NCBI RefSeq assembly: GCF_026262505.1
Contig: NC_067206.1
Span: 33,185,896 to 33,249,895, forward strand
Reading direction: 5' to 3'
Length of the DNA: 64,000 nt
DNA from: Trichomonas vaginalis G3
Taxonomy: Eukaryota > Parabasalia > Trichomonadida > Trichomonadidae
The notes under the pieces are model-generated. The model was not told the DNA's origin, did no database searches, and was given only the letters and a program-made list of their open reading frames with translations. Position numbers and translations under genes: made by a program. Below, piece after piece: positions 53,025 through 62,098 of this stretch; position 1 is the first letter of the stretch; the number at the start of each line of letters is the position of its first letter.

Positions 53025-53873
53025 ATGCTTCCAATAGAAAAAGAAAATTCAAGAGTTGCTACAACTAAACCATTAGATGAACTTTTTACTAATGTCGGTC
53101 AAAAGTTTGAGACAGAGACCGTAAAGCATGAAGGCTATCGTTTTGACTACCCATTAAGATGGCTAAGAGACCCATCTGTCACAAAAGCTATTGGCTTTCG
53201 TAGAATGAAGTTTGTGTCTGTAGAAGATAAAAGTTTTCCATTTATTGTAAGGTTTCATATAGATTATATATCTGAAGGGAAACGAAAAATGTGGGAAGAA
53301 ATTGAGCTAATACAAGTTGACCTTTCATCTTCTCTACAGACTGCGTTAAAAAATATAGAAGATAAAATAAATTCATGTTATGCAAAATATGCTGATGAAT
53401 ATGCAAATACCGAGAGCACACTTTATGTGAGAATTGTATATGACAAACAAAATTCACAAGTGTCATTTCAAATCTACGAAGACAATCCAAAGAAAGACGA
53501 ACAAATATATACAGAATTCACTGCAATGTCATGGTATTATTTGCAAAGAATGTTAAATCAGAAAGTCAAACTTCCTTTAGCAAATATTTACAGTCGATAT
53601 GCAAGAGATGAACCATATTTATTTAAAGATGTTTTCGACCCAGCTGCTATTATTGTTCATGCTTCATTTTCTGGCGCCCAAAACTCTTTCTTATGCTTGG
53701 CAAATGACTTTTACGAAAAACCTACAAAGTTATACGAACCACCAAGTGGAAGTATTTCAGACTTTCAAGTATGGTTTACTACAGATGGAAGAAAAAGAAT
53801 AATTCCATTATACCATGCGTTTTACTTAGAACTTAGTTTCATATACAACTACTATCGAACGGTAAAAATATAA
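53025..53873 (+). CDS. Conserved Polinton protein (homologue of 14655-15512), 282 aa
   Basis: GYRFDYPLRWLRDPSVTKAIGFRRMKFVSVEDKSFPFIVRFHIDY parallels element A GNRVTFKFPTDWIVN...IGITSMYITRAFRKVDFILQVEIE. A beta-rich body of equal length follows. Both genes lie next to fibre or capsid genes. Function unknown, candidate virion protein. TTTTTATTCTAGATAAAAT precedes the ATG and also serves the divergent fibre gene. Confidence 0.7.
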   Translation: MLPIEKENSRVATTKPLDELFTNVGQKFETETVKHEGYRFDYPLRWLRDPSVTKAIGFRRMKFVSVEDKSFPFIVRFHIDYISEGKRKMWEEIELIQVDLSSSLQTALKNIEDKINSCYAKYADEYANTESTLYVRIVYDKQNSQVSFQIYEDNPKKDEQIYTEFTAMSWYYLQRMLNQKVKLPLANIYSRYARDEPYLFKDVFDPAAIIVHASFSGAQNSFLCLANDFYEKPTKLYEPPSGSISDFQVWFTTDGRKRIIPLYHAFYLELSFIYNYYRTVKI

Positions 53874-53877
53874 TTTT

Positions 53878-54120
53878 TTAATACGGCTGAGGTGTTGGAT
53901 TTGGTTGCCAACTAGACTGTGGTGCAGGTTCAGGCTGTTGTATAACAGGAGCTTGTTCTTCTGGTTCAGGGTCTTTAGGTATAATACCAACAAACTGACC
54001 TACCCTTTTACCAATATTTTTGACTCCGTTCCAAATTCCTCTTCCGACAGATTTTATTCCATTCCATATACCTCTTCCAACATTTCGAAAGAAGTTTCCA
54101 ATACTACTGAAGAAACCCAT
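53878..54120 (-). CDS. Gly/Asn-rich amphipathic small protein, 80 aa
   Basis: MGFFSSIGNFFRNVGRGIWNGIKSVGRGIWNGVKNIGKRVG contains tandem VGRGIWNGxK repeats forming an amphipathic cationic helix, followed by a Pro/Gln tail. The MGxxxS opening fits an N-myristoylation signal. Similar in plan to 50235-50636. Such peptides in non-enveloped viruses disrupt membranes (inference). Confidence 0.6.
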   Translation of the reverse strand: MGFFSSIGNFFRNVGRGIWNGIKSVGRGIWNGVKNIGKRVGQFVGIIPKDPEPEEQAPVIQQPEPAPQSSWQPNPTPQPY

Positions 54121-54138
54121 TTTACTATATGTAAAAAT

Positions 54139-54501
54139 CTAATGTCCGCCTAGTCTTTTGCGTTTCCTGTTGAGTTCCATAGCATTCTTTAACTGGAGCT
54201 CATACATTCTGTTTCTCCTCTGGTAGAAAACATATTCTGGGTCAACTCCTGTGTTCGCGTCATCTGCATAAAGTTGTTTATATCCCACTTCAGGGTTTGT
54301 ATAAAACTCTTTCCATCTCATATTTGCATACCATGGTGGCAAACCTAACGCAGCGTCATTTGACATGGCAGTTTGCATTTGTACATCTGTTGGCACTTGA
54401 CCATAGTTTGCCATTGCAGTTTGTATTCTAACTTCATTTGGAATATTCTCTGGGTTTGGTTGTCCAGGTTGCTGTGCATTCGCTAAGTTCTGTGCGTCCA
54501 T
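54139..54501 (-). CDS. Hypothetical protein, 120 aa
   Basis: Contains an internal duplication (VRIQTAMANYGQVP and VQMQTAMSNDAALG). A central PPWYANMRWKEFYTNPEVGYKQLYAD and a basic C-terminus (ELNRKRKRLGGH) follow. No family is recognised. The ATG follows GATATTTTTATCTAATATTAA, the same box as the major capsid gene of element A, so late virion-type expression is likely. Confidence 0.6.
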   Translation of the reverse strand: MDAQNLANAQQPGQPNPENIPNEVRIQTAMANYGQVPTDVQMQTAMSNDAALGLPPWYANMRWKEFYTNPEVGYKQLYADDANTGVDPEYVFYQRRNRMYELQLKNAMELNRKRKRLGGH

Positions 54502-54524
54502 TTAATATTAGATAAAAATATCTC

Positions 54525-54656
54525 TTACGAGTACATATGCTGAACATTTGCAGGCATTGGTTCATCTTCATATTCTCTGTACTTTTCTGCCACGTCAAAT
54601 AAATAAATGACACAATGGAAAAAACCTAAAACAAGTAGTCCTATTTCAAACCACAT
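54525..54656 (-). CDS. Very small membrane protein, 43 aa
   Basis: MWFEIGLLVLGFFHCVIYLF is a hydrophobic N-terminal segment. A short charged tail (DVAEKYREYEDEP) ends in NVQHMYS. It overlaps the end of the methyltransferase gene by 16 bases on the same strand. No family is recognised. Confidence 0.45.
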   Translation of the reverse strand: MWFEIGLLVLGFFHCVIYLFDVAEKYREYEDEPMPANVQHMYS

Positions 54657-55459
54657 TTACTTACTAATAAAATTTCTTTGTTATGACACTTTCTCCAGTT
54701 TATAGGACCTCTCTCATATTCTATCTTGTCATATATAAACTCATAGTCATGTATGTCCTCTAACCATCTCATAACGGTTTCCAAACCACTTTTATCGGAT
54801 GTAAAGTAAAAGCATGGATGGTTATGTAAAACGTCTAAAGTTTCTAAAGAGTCTCTCAAAGTCCAGTCTACTTGGTATTGAAAATCCCATGTGTTATAGA
54901 ACGGCGGGTCCACTATAAAGAAAACATTTTCCTTGTCTTTATATTTTTCATACAAATCTGTCCAATGACATCTCACAAACTCTATACTCTCAATATATTT
55001 ATCTATGTCCTCTTTGAAAACATTTGTATAGTTAAGATATAAAACTTTTGACATAAGTGTTTCAATGTCATGAACTCTTATAGAACCACTATATAATAGT
55101 CTAGCAGATATACTATCCCAGTCTATATATTCTGCTTTTTTCAAAACCTCTCTCACAATATTTTTCTTATCTAATGGTATACGTTCCATCTTACCTATAG
55201 GTATCTTTTCTTTTAACTCTTTCAATATATTGTTTGTGTCTGGAATATGTTTGAGACGGTCCATATAGTTGTCGAAGTCATTGCATATAATCTTTGAGTC
55301 TGGGAATATTGTATGGCACAAATGGGATATATAGAAACTTCCACCGAACAAATCTACAAATGTTAGACCATTCGGTAGTTTCTTAAGTTCTCTCAATATA
55401 ATATCTTTACATTTACTCTTATTTCCAAAGAACGGTAACGGTGGTTTTGTAAAATTCAT
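54641..55459 (-). CDS. N6-adenine DNA methyltransferase (Dam/D12 class), 272 aa
   Basis: Transfers methyl from S-adenosylmethionine to adenine N6. The N-terminal PLPFFGNKSK corresponds to the P[FW]xGxK motif. VDLFGGSFYIS is SAM-binding motif I, ICNDFD follows, and catalytic DPPFYNT is the DPPY-type motif IV. Length is normal for the class. T. vaginalis is known to carry abundant N6-methyladenine, and related genes have been linked to Mavericks there. It could protect element DNA or alter host chromatin. An AT-rich box (TTTTTATTATTATATATAA) precedes the ATG. Confidence 0.88.
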   Translation of the reverse strand: MNFTKPPLPFFGNKSKCKDIILRELKKLPNGLTFVDLFGGSFYISHLCHTIFPDSKIICNDFDNYMDRLKHIPDTNNILKELKEKIPIGKMERIPLDKKNIVREVLKKAEYIDWDSISARLLYSGSIRVHDIETLMSKVLYLNYTNVFKEDIDKYIESIEFVRCHWTDLYEKYKDKENVFFIVDPPFYNTWDFQYQVDWTLRDSLETLDVLHNHPCFYFTSDKSGLETVMRWLEDIHDYEFIYDKIEYERGPINWRKCHNKEILLVSKCGLK

Positions 55460-55615
55460 TTATATATAATAATAAAAATGTTTTTACCTGAAAAGTGACA
55501 GAAAAGTGACAAAACATGAAAACATATATAATTTGTGAAAAGCGACACATTATATAATGTTTTCGACCCAGAAGAAGGCTTCTTCCCAGAAGCAATGGAG
55601 GAAGAAGAAGAGTCC
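55460..55615. other. Element B right subterminal region
   Basis: Contains AAAAGTGACAGAAAAGTGACA and AAAAGCGACA repeats like the AAAAAGTG initiator boxes elsewhere in the element. A 34-codon Lys-rich frame from 55558 runs into the terminal repeat. I do not call it a gene. Confidence 0.45.
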
Positions 55616-55713
55616 TCCGAATAAAAACTTCATTTATACTAAACATCAACATCAGGGCTAGAAGGCACGAAGTGCCTGGAAGCCCCACTCCCTTTTTTTT
55701 TTTTTTTTTTTTT
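55616..55713 (-). repeat. Right terminal inverted repeat of element B
   Basis: Inverse of 30461-30559: TCCGAATAAAAA, CTTCATTTATACTAAACATC, then a hairpin AGGCAC-gaa-GTGCCT inside GGGCT...AGCCC (55655-55685), then CCACTCCC and T21. The inner stem differs from the left copy but is fully paired in both. Confidence 0.93.
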
Positions 55714-55718
55714 ACTCA
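55714..55718. repeat. Target-site duplication, right (ACTCA)
   Basis: Second copy of ACTCA (30456-30460), next to host DNA. Confidence 0.8.
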
Positions 55719-55801
55719 TAAACTTATATTAATTTGGCTATAGTAAATATTAAATATGAATCAATAACGTTGAAATTAGAAACAAAAGAAAAGAAAAAAT
55801 T

Positions 55802-56509
55802 TTATTGAATAAGGTTTTCTGGTTCTGTGATTTGATCTAATGTAGCAAGTGGTCCCATCTTCTTATCTGTGATTACTTTCCAGTTGTCAAGATTAAGAAG
55901 TTGTTGGTTGAGTTTCTTCTGAAGTTCTGGCTGTTGTTCAATTCTCTTTGGAGAATTAGCACCATGGATACCAATAGATCTAAGAATTGTAAAGCCAGAA
56001 TAGTTGAAAGCGTAAAGAGCGCTCCATGCGTAGGCATCAAGGCCATTTCCTTGCTTTGGATCAAAGAACATTGGTGCACTGCCTGTAGAAATGATAGATG
56101 TGACCTTCTTGCCGGCAAGATAGCCCTTCTCGAGCATATGTTCAAAGTCCCAGGTGAATGGAACGTTGAGAACTCTCTCTGTGTATGCGTAAACGCAGGA
56201 TGGAAATCTGCCATACCACATTGGTGTGAAGATGACAACATGTGTTGCCCATTTGAGGTTTTCTTGCTGAACCTTAACTTCATCGACTAAGTTTTCTTGG
56301 CCTGTAAGAGCAAAGATATTGAATTGGCCTTCTGGAACCTTCTTGAAGTCCTTTGTTGTAAGTGTTCTGTCAAAACCAGATTCAACTAAATTTACGTATC
56401 TAACTTCGTGTCCTGCCTCTTCTAAGGCTTTCTTAGCTGAATCAGCGAATCTGAATGCTGTGGCTTTGTGTGTTGGGTCAACGTGTGCGACAAGGAAAAG
56501 AACGCGCAT
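55802..56509 (-). CDS. Flavodoxin-fold NAD(P)H quinone reductase-like protein, 235 aa
   Basis: A host gene. The N-terminal MRVLFLVAHVDPTHKATAFRFADSAKKALEEAGHEVRYVNL is the strand-loop-helix FMN-binding start of the NQO1/MdaB family. VVIFTPMWYGRFPSCVYAYTERVL gives the second flavin contact (P-x-W-x-x-x-P pattern), and KKVTSIISTGSAP and FNYSGFTILRSIGIHGAN complete the fold. Likely a two-electron reductase of quinones or similar compounds with NAD(P)H, in the cytosol (no signal seen). A TCACTT initiator lies about 10 bases before the ATG. Its 3' end is 88 bp from element B. Confidence 0.9.
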   Translation of the reverse strand: MRVLFLVAHVDPTHKATAFRFADSAKKALEEAGHEVRYVNLVESGFDRTLTTKDFKKVPEGQFNIFALTGQENLVDEVKVQQENLKWATHVVIFTPMWYGRFPSCVYAYTERVLNVPFTWDFEHMLEKGYLAGKKVTSIISTGSAPMFFDPKQGNGLDAYAWSALYAFNYSGFTILRSIGIHGANSPKRIEQQPELQKKLNQQLLNLDNWKVITDKKMGPLATLDQITEPENLIQ

Positions 56510-57796
56510 TGTTAAAAGTGAAAACTTTCTTTGAAAAAATATTGCTCATTGAAAAATTGAATGAATCTTGAATTTTTCTGACATCTCTCAAAAAAAATTT
56601 TGCAACAGGCACCTGTGAGTTCGTTTTTTAAAATTTAGAATCATCTGATAGAATGATGACATATTTATATTGACAATTTAGTTTTTTACGTCTTGTAACA
56701 AAATTTTATTGTAAAGCATTCAATATTTTCAATGAACACCATTGAAACCCATGACCGTGATATTTCATGTTTGTTCAAGTCAAGCGATTGAAGATACGGA
56801 CTTGGAAACATGTTTAACACTTATTTGTATCGAATAACCATTGAAATAATGTAGATAATATGATTTTGCAATGTCAATATCATTAGATGAAGCATATAAT
56901 TAATATATTATTGGACTATGTTGCTTATATCTTGTGTTATCTATAGTGATGTAGCTAGAACTTTGATGAATATCTTATGATTTGAAGAATTTAGAATTAG
57001 TTAAGCAACCAAGCGATATAATATTGTCTATTATTTATAGGAAGTCAAATAAGACAAATATCTGCATATTCTTACTATTTCTTACAAAATAAGATCTAAT
57101 ATCTATAATTATACAATTTAATTTCACGAGGATCATTTAATATGATCAAATTATTGATATGAAAAATTTCACTATAGAAAAATGGCAATATAAGGTCCAC
57201 ACAATCAAAAATTGAAAATAACAAATCTGAGTTTGAATTTCATTATTCGTATGATTATACATTGAGTATGTTTCAAGAATGAATATCTCTTGTCATAAAA
57301 ATATGAGTTTGAATACTAAGACAACGCTGATCAAAATATAAACAGATCAAATAGAAATAAATGTAATATATACACTTCAAAGGTGAAAGTTTGTAAGCGA
57401 CTAGATAACTAAGAATTTGATTTCTTATTCAAGATAAGCTTGCAGAGTTGATGTATTACAAATGCTTTAGTATGTTATATCGAATGAGATAGTCTGGATG
57501 TATCAAATCAGAAGAACATTATTCGACAAATTGTAAAAATGTCTAACTGTAGCATCTAGATATATTTTCTTAATATACAAGATAAGCTATATTTAAACAA
57601 TATCAAACTATCACAAGACAATGATATTGTCACTTTTCTCGTCTGGCCATTGTGAAATAACAATAGAAATCCATTTCTTATATATTAATAATGATCTTTC
57701 ATCTAACAACCTAGTCAGAATTTTCCATTTTTATCTCACCTTTGTCTAGACAAAAGCGAAAAATGTGAATAAAAGAAATCTTTAACGGCGGTTTTG
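56510..57796. other. AT-rich intergenic DNA, no gene seen
   Basis: About 1.3 kb between divergent host genes, without credible open frames. Near 56515-56525 it holds the initiator of the reductase gene, and just before 57797 the sequence AACGGCGGTTTTG upstream of the helicase initiator. Confidence 0.65.
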
Positions 57797-57802
57797 TCAT
57801 TT
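57797..57802 (+). promoter_or_regulatory. Inr (TCATTT) of the DEAD-box gene
   Basis: TCATTT directly abuts the ATG at 57803 and fits the trichomonad initiator. It implies an almost leaderless mRNA and fixes the start. Confidence 0.75.
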
Positions 57803-59389
57803 ATGAGTTCCCGTGGACGTGGAAGAGGAGGCCGTGGCAGAGGCGCACGCAGTCCCAGACCATTACCAGAAGTTCAAATCAAGGAATACGATATGTCAGC
57901 CCTCAATGCAGACGCTGACCTGGAAAATGAGGATTCAATTTACATCAATCCCAAATGCACTTCATTCGAAGATCTCATTGACGATTCATATAAACACAAG
58001 ATCGATGCTATTCAGTCTATCTACATGAAAGGAAATATTCAGCATCCATCATATATTCAAACAAGAGCAATTCCGTACCTCTTAGAAAATCCACCAAAGA
58101 GTATCCTCGCTCAAGCATCTACAGGTGAAGGCAAAACACTCGCGTTTATCCTCCCAATGTATCTTCGTGTCGATCTTGAAAATCCTAATATTCAGGCAAT
58201 CTGTGTTTGCCCAACACGCGAACTTATCCAGCAAGCCTACGATTGGATGATGGATGTTTCCGCTCTCAATCGTGTTACAATCCTAGAATTAATGCGTACA
58301 GAAGAATCCAAGGAAGGACAAGAAGAATCCAAGGAAGGACAAGAAGTTTCCAAGGAAGGACAAGAAGTTTCCAAGGAAGGACAAGAGGAAGCAAGGGAAG
58401 AAAAGAGTGCCCAAGTAATTATCGGTACTCCAAGCCAAATCTCGAAATTACCACGTGATACACTCAGATCTGTCAAGATTTGCGTTTTCGATGAAGCCGA
58501 TAATATCTTCAACTCCGAGCAGCACAAGCACTACGCCCAGAGGATTATAAACAACATTCCAGACACATCCCAAGTTGCTTTCTTCTCCGCCACATATCCA
58601 AAGCAGGTAAAGATCCACCTCGAACACTATATCAGCCGCGACCTTATTCCAATCACAATTCAGCGTAAGGACCAAATTGGCCTTATCAACAACGTTTTCA
58701 CATGTTGCGACAGAAGCGAAGTCGATGACTTACTCATCAAGGCTTTGAGAAGCATCCAGATCTCCTCAGCCTTCATTTTCGTTTCAAGAAAGGTCGATAC
58801 AGAGAAATACAAGAATCTTCTCATCCAGAACGGCTTTACTGCTACAGTATTGACAGCCGACCTTTCTTCTTCCCAGCGTGACCAGAACCTTAAGGATTTC
58901 AAGGAAGGAAAGGTCAAATTCCTTGTCACAGTCAACATTTTCGGTCGTGGTATCGATATCCCATCCGCCACCCACATCTTCAACATCGATCTCCCGGTCC
59001 CAGAAGTAATCCGCAGAAAAGTCAACCAACGCGAAGTTATCAGAAGATTTACAGATGTCGACTCTTACGTACACCGCGCAGGCAGAGCAGGCAGATTCGG
59101 TAAGAAGGGCTGCGCATTTACATTCGTAACAAGCGACAGAGACTTCAAGTCAATTTGCCTTATTTCCAGAATGCTTTCCGCCCCATTCTACGAGATCAAG
59201 AAGGAGCAGATCGATAACTTCGAATTCCGTCATGAGATCGATCCTCAAGATGTAAAGAATGCGACAAAGGATATGACTGATAATGATGTCAAAGCACTAG
59301 CTAACGCAATCGAAGAACAGCCTGAAGAACCTGCTGCTGAAGCAGAACAACCAGTCGATGAAGCTGCTGATGCACCAGTTGCCGAATAA
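57803..59389 (+). CDS. DEAD-box RNA helicase, Dbp5/DDX19-like, 528 aa
   Basis: A host gene. RG/RGG-rich N-terminus (SSRGRGRGGRGRGARS) for RNA binding. Motif I ASTGEGKT (about 105), Ia PTRELIQQ, II DEAD (about 230), III FSAT (about 261), IV FIFVSRK, V FGRGIDIP (about 383), VI HRAGRAGRFG (about 426). The SFEDL...IQTRAIPYLLENPPKSILAQ start resembles Dbp5/DDX19, which remodels mRNPs at the nuclear pore. Odd features are a repeat insertion SKEGQE-x4 at about 167-197 inside RecA domain 1, and an acidic Ala/Glu/Pro tail. GC content is higher than the surroundings. Confidence 0.93.
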   Translation: MSSRGRGRGGRGRGARSPRPLPEVQIKEYDMSALNADADLENEDSIYINPKCTSFEDLIDDSYKHKIDAIQSIYMKGNIQHPSYIQTRAIPYLLENPPKSILAQASTGEGKTLAFILPMYLRVDLENPNIQAICVCPTRELIQQAYDWMMDVSALNRVTILELMRTEESKEGQEESKEGQEVSKEGQEVSKEGQEEAREEKSAQVIIGTPSQISKLPRDTLRSVKICVFDEADNIFNSEQHKHYAQRIINNIPDTSQVAFFSATYPKQVKIHLEHYISRDLIPITIQRKDQIGLINNVFTCCDRSEVDDLLIKALRSIQISSAFIFVSRKVDTEKYKNLLIQNGFTATVLTADLSSSQRDQNLKDFKEGKVKFLVTVNIFGRGIDIPSATHIFNIDLPVPEVIRRKVNQREVIRRFTDVDSYVHRAGRAGRFGKKGCAFTFVTSDRDFKSICLISRMLSAPFYEIKKEQIDNFEFRHEIDPQDVKNATKDMTDNDVKALANAIEEQPEEPAAEAEQPVDEAADAPVAE

Positions 59390-60257
59390 ATTTAATAAAT
59401 AATTGAATACATTTATATAACTTTGATATTCAAAACTACTTTTCAGACTTTTTTTTAATAAAATTTCATATAAAATATTTTTTTTTCAGGAATACATGTA
59501 CATATGAAATGAAAATTTCTCTAGATGCCATACTTTGAACATTCTGTGTATAATTCTTAAAAACAAAAAATAACATACAAATTTTCATGGCTTAACTCCC
59601 CATTGCTCACTCGTACCAAAATGCTTCTAAGATCTCATTCTAAAAATTGAATTGGACATAATGTTTGTGAGAATGAGTAAAATATTTTCTTCTATATTAA
59701 GGATCTTAATGACTGTAGAGAGAATAAATCATTAATTTCCTTGAGTGATAGCTTACAACTTCATCAATACACTGATATTCATTAGATCAATCAAAAGGAT
59801 ATTTCATTTGATATCAGTTTTATACGTTCATCTCTAGTATAGCTATACTCACATTATACGTATTATATAAATAATATTTGTACCTCAATAGCTATCTTCA
59901 TAATCCAATTTTGAAAAAAAGTCGATGGCATTTTTTGAGACAGACAAATTAGATTTTGATTTGACTGTGATTTGCACTTTCAAATGCAAATCACTTAATG
60001 AATCACCTCATAATTTATCCGAGTCAATTATTTGAAATTAAAACGATATTTTATTTCCGGTAATAATTAGTATATGAACATTTTTATGCACTAAAAACTT
60101 TGATTCAAAATAAGATTTTTCAATGGATTCAATTTAATTTTAGATACCTTTATATTAAATACACAGAATATGGGAAATTATTTTATTGAAAAAAAAAATT
60201 TTTTTCTTCTGAAAAACCCAAATAGAGAAAGAGAGAAAGAAAAAAAAATTTAATTCA
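59390..60257. other. AT-rich intergenic DNA, no gene seen
   Basis: About 870 bp with A/T runs and no open frame of note. The gene at 60258 starts within TTTAATTCAATG, without a good initiator. Confidence 0.65.
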
Positions 60258-61706
60258 ATGAAAACAAGAAGTATGACTAACTCCTTATTTATATTGCTTT
60301 TCGCCTTCATTGGATCATATCTAGTCTATGAAGGATACGCTAAAAACCCTCTAACAGATACTTACAAAGATTATCAAGGAAAAGTTTGGCAAATTCCAAA
60401 ACCTAACGCTATTACAAAAGTAATTAGTGAGCTTTACAGACTTGTTCCACGTGGCAATCTCCAATTCAAAATGATGGTATCAGCGCCGTTTGATTTAGAA
60501 AATAGCGACTACATTGAATCAAATCTCGTCAATATCATACTTTGCGCTGCTGTCGGCTTGCTCTTCACATTTATATTCCTTATTGTTTTGTCTTGCAAAT
60601 TCTGCTGCAACAGATGTGGTGGTAAATCTTTGCCAAGAGAAGGTTATTCACAGTACCAAATCGATTCTTCCCGCGGATGCCTACTTATTTTCGCTTTTAT
60701 TCTTGAATTTTTACTCATTTATTCTTTCTTTGTCAATTTCGACGTCAACAACTCCGTCAGCTTGCTTGCGGAAAGAATGGATAACTACTCAACAGATATG
60801 ATCAATATTTTCAAGCCAATAGTTGAGAAATTGAAAAAAAATTGGTCAGTTCCACTCGAATATTGGGATTATGAAACTTGCAAGGCAGATTTGCAATACA
60901 CACTCAATTACTATCAAACTAGAAGTGAAAGTCACAGGTCAAATATGAAAGCTTTAGAAGGAATTCGTATGCTTGTTGTTATTCTCGCTTTAGGATCATG
61001 TACAATTGCCTGCACGTTCGGTATTGCAGCAGGATCAATCTACCGCGCATGGCCAGTCTGGATTATGGTCATTATGTCGATCATTTTATTCCCATTCATC
61101 TGGGCATCGTTTGCCTTCCACTTTTCCATCGGAAAATCATTGGATGACTTTTGTTATGAGATTCCTCCATATATAACACCCACCAAAAACAAATTTATCC
61201 CATTAAGATTACAATATTTCTTCCAATGCATTAATTCACCCGTTTTCCAATTTGTTCATCAAGGATATTACATACCCGCCCTACAGAAAGTCCAAACTTT
61301 CATCCAAAAGGCCAAAAATTGTGGAATACAATTTGATGTTGAGCCATCAATAGAAAACATCAACGATGATAAGTATAATCCAACATCATGTCCAGAAGCA
61401 AAGACAGCTCGTGATGAAGCACTCGAAAAACGCGATCTTGCATTGAATGTCAAAGAATTAAATAATTGTAACAGCGCAAAGGTCAGTTACAACGAAAACA
61501 AGTTCCTTCTCTGCAAATACTCACAGTACAACTTCCAAATGCTTACTCTTTCCCAGTGCGTTGCCTCATTATTCCTCATCTTCATCTGTTCCACAGGAAT
61601 TGGCTCAATTCTCAAGTTCAAGTGGGCTCAGACATCAGGTATGATGAAGTTCGATGGCAACAATGGCTTTGCTGGCCGTTCTGCAAGACCAAAGAGAACA
61701 GAATAA
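60258..61706 (+). CDS. Multi-pass membrane protein with tweety/prominin-like topology, 482 aa
   Basis: Six hydrophobic segments: 8-25, 90-114, 140-160, 236-259, 264-290 and 430-452. Two large loops (160-236 and 290-430) contain paired cysteines and possible N-glycosylation sites, and a Cys cluster (CKFCCNRCGG) follows segment 2. The first segment may be a signal peptide, giving five-pass topology as in tweety and prominin proteins, which bind lipids or shape membranes. No signature residue proves either family. The tail is basic (GRSARPKRTE). A host gene of unproven function. Confidence 0.75.
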   Translation: MKTRSMTNSLFILLFAFIGSYLVYEGYAKNPLTDTYKDYQGKVWQIPKPNAITKVISELYRLVPRGNLQFKMMVSAPFDLENSDYIESNLVNIILCAAVGLLFTFIFLIVLSCKFCCNRCGGKSLPREGYSQYQIDSSRGCLLIFAFILEFLLIYSFFVNFDVNNSVSLLAERMDNYSTDMINIFKPIVEKLKKNWSVPLEYWDYETCKADLQYTLNYYQTRSESHRSNMKALEGIRMLVVILALGSCTIACTFGIAAGSIYRAWPVWIMVIMSIILFPFIWASFAFHFSIGKSLDDFCYEIPPYITPTKNKFIPLRLQYFFQCINSPVFQFVHQGYYIPALQKVQTFIQKAKNCGIQFDVEPSIENINDDKYNPTSCPEAKTARDEALEKRDLALNVKELNNCNSAKVSYNENKFLLCKYSQYNFQMLTLSQCVASLFLIFICSTGIGSILKFKWAQTSGMMKFDGNNGFAGRSARPKRTE

Positions 61707-62098
61707 GTGTTTTTTATAATTTTATATCTAAAGAATTTATTTTTTTCCATCTTGAATTTGATAATAATATTTATACCTTAAATTTGAAACATATGAAATA
61801 ATTTTTCGGAATCTTAAGAAAAAAAAGCTAAAAATTATAATATTTTGGTGATTTTGATGAATTTATAGCAAAGGGTGATGCTCTTTTTGGAAAAAAATTG
61901 ATTTAATCAAAAAAATTCGAAACTAAAAGTTCACACTATCATGTGTTAAGATCATAATTATCTACTATTCTCTAATCTATTTCAAAATGTTAAGATAATT
62001 TTAGTGAAGCTCAACTCATTTTAATATTTTGCGGACGACGAAGAGACAGAAAAGAGCTTCACACTAAAAAAAATTCAAAAAAGTTTGGTTTCTTATGA
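61707..62098. other. AT-rich intergenic DNA, no gene seen
   Basis: Short convergent gap between 61706 and the minus-strand remnant. Only A/T runs are visible. Confidence 0.6.

Larger units (their letters stand above)
30461..55713. mobile_element. Polinton/Maverick element B, both ends present
   Basis: A 25.25-kb element bounded by terminal inverted repeats of about 99 bp and an ACTCA duplication. It carries major and minor capsid genes, packaging ATPase, integrase, a diverged family B polymerase, SF3 helicase, fibre and adenine methyltransferase, with over a dozen small genes. It was inserted between CK1 and a flavodoxin-fold gene. Termini look whole and the duplication has no mismatch, but roughly ten of its genes are interrupted, so the copy is broken. 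A separate cassette sits nested at 41621-43023. No adenovirus-type cysteine protease was recognised. Confidence 0.92.

Noticed and set aside
57794-57802. Earlier start for the DEAD-box gene
   Set aside because: The upstream codon is TTG, and the three codons are the TCATTT initiator itself. The first ATG is 57803.
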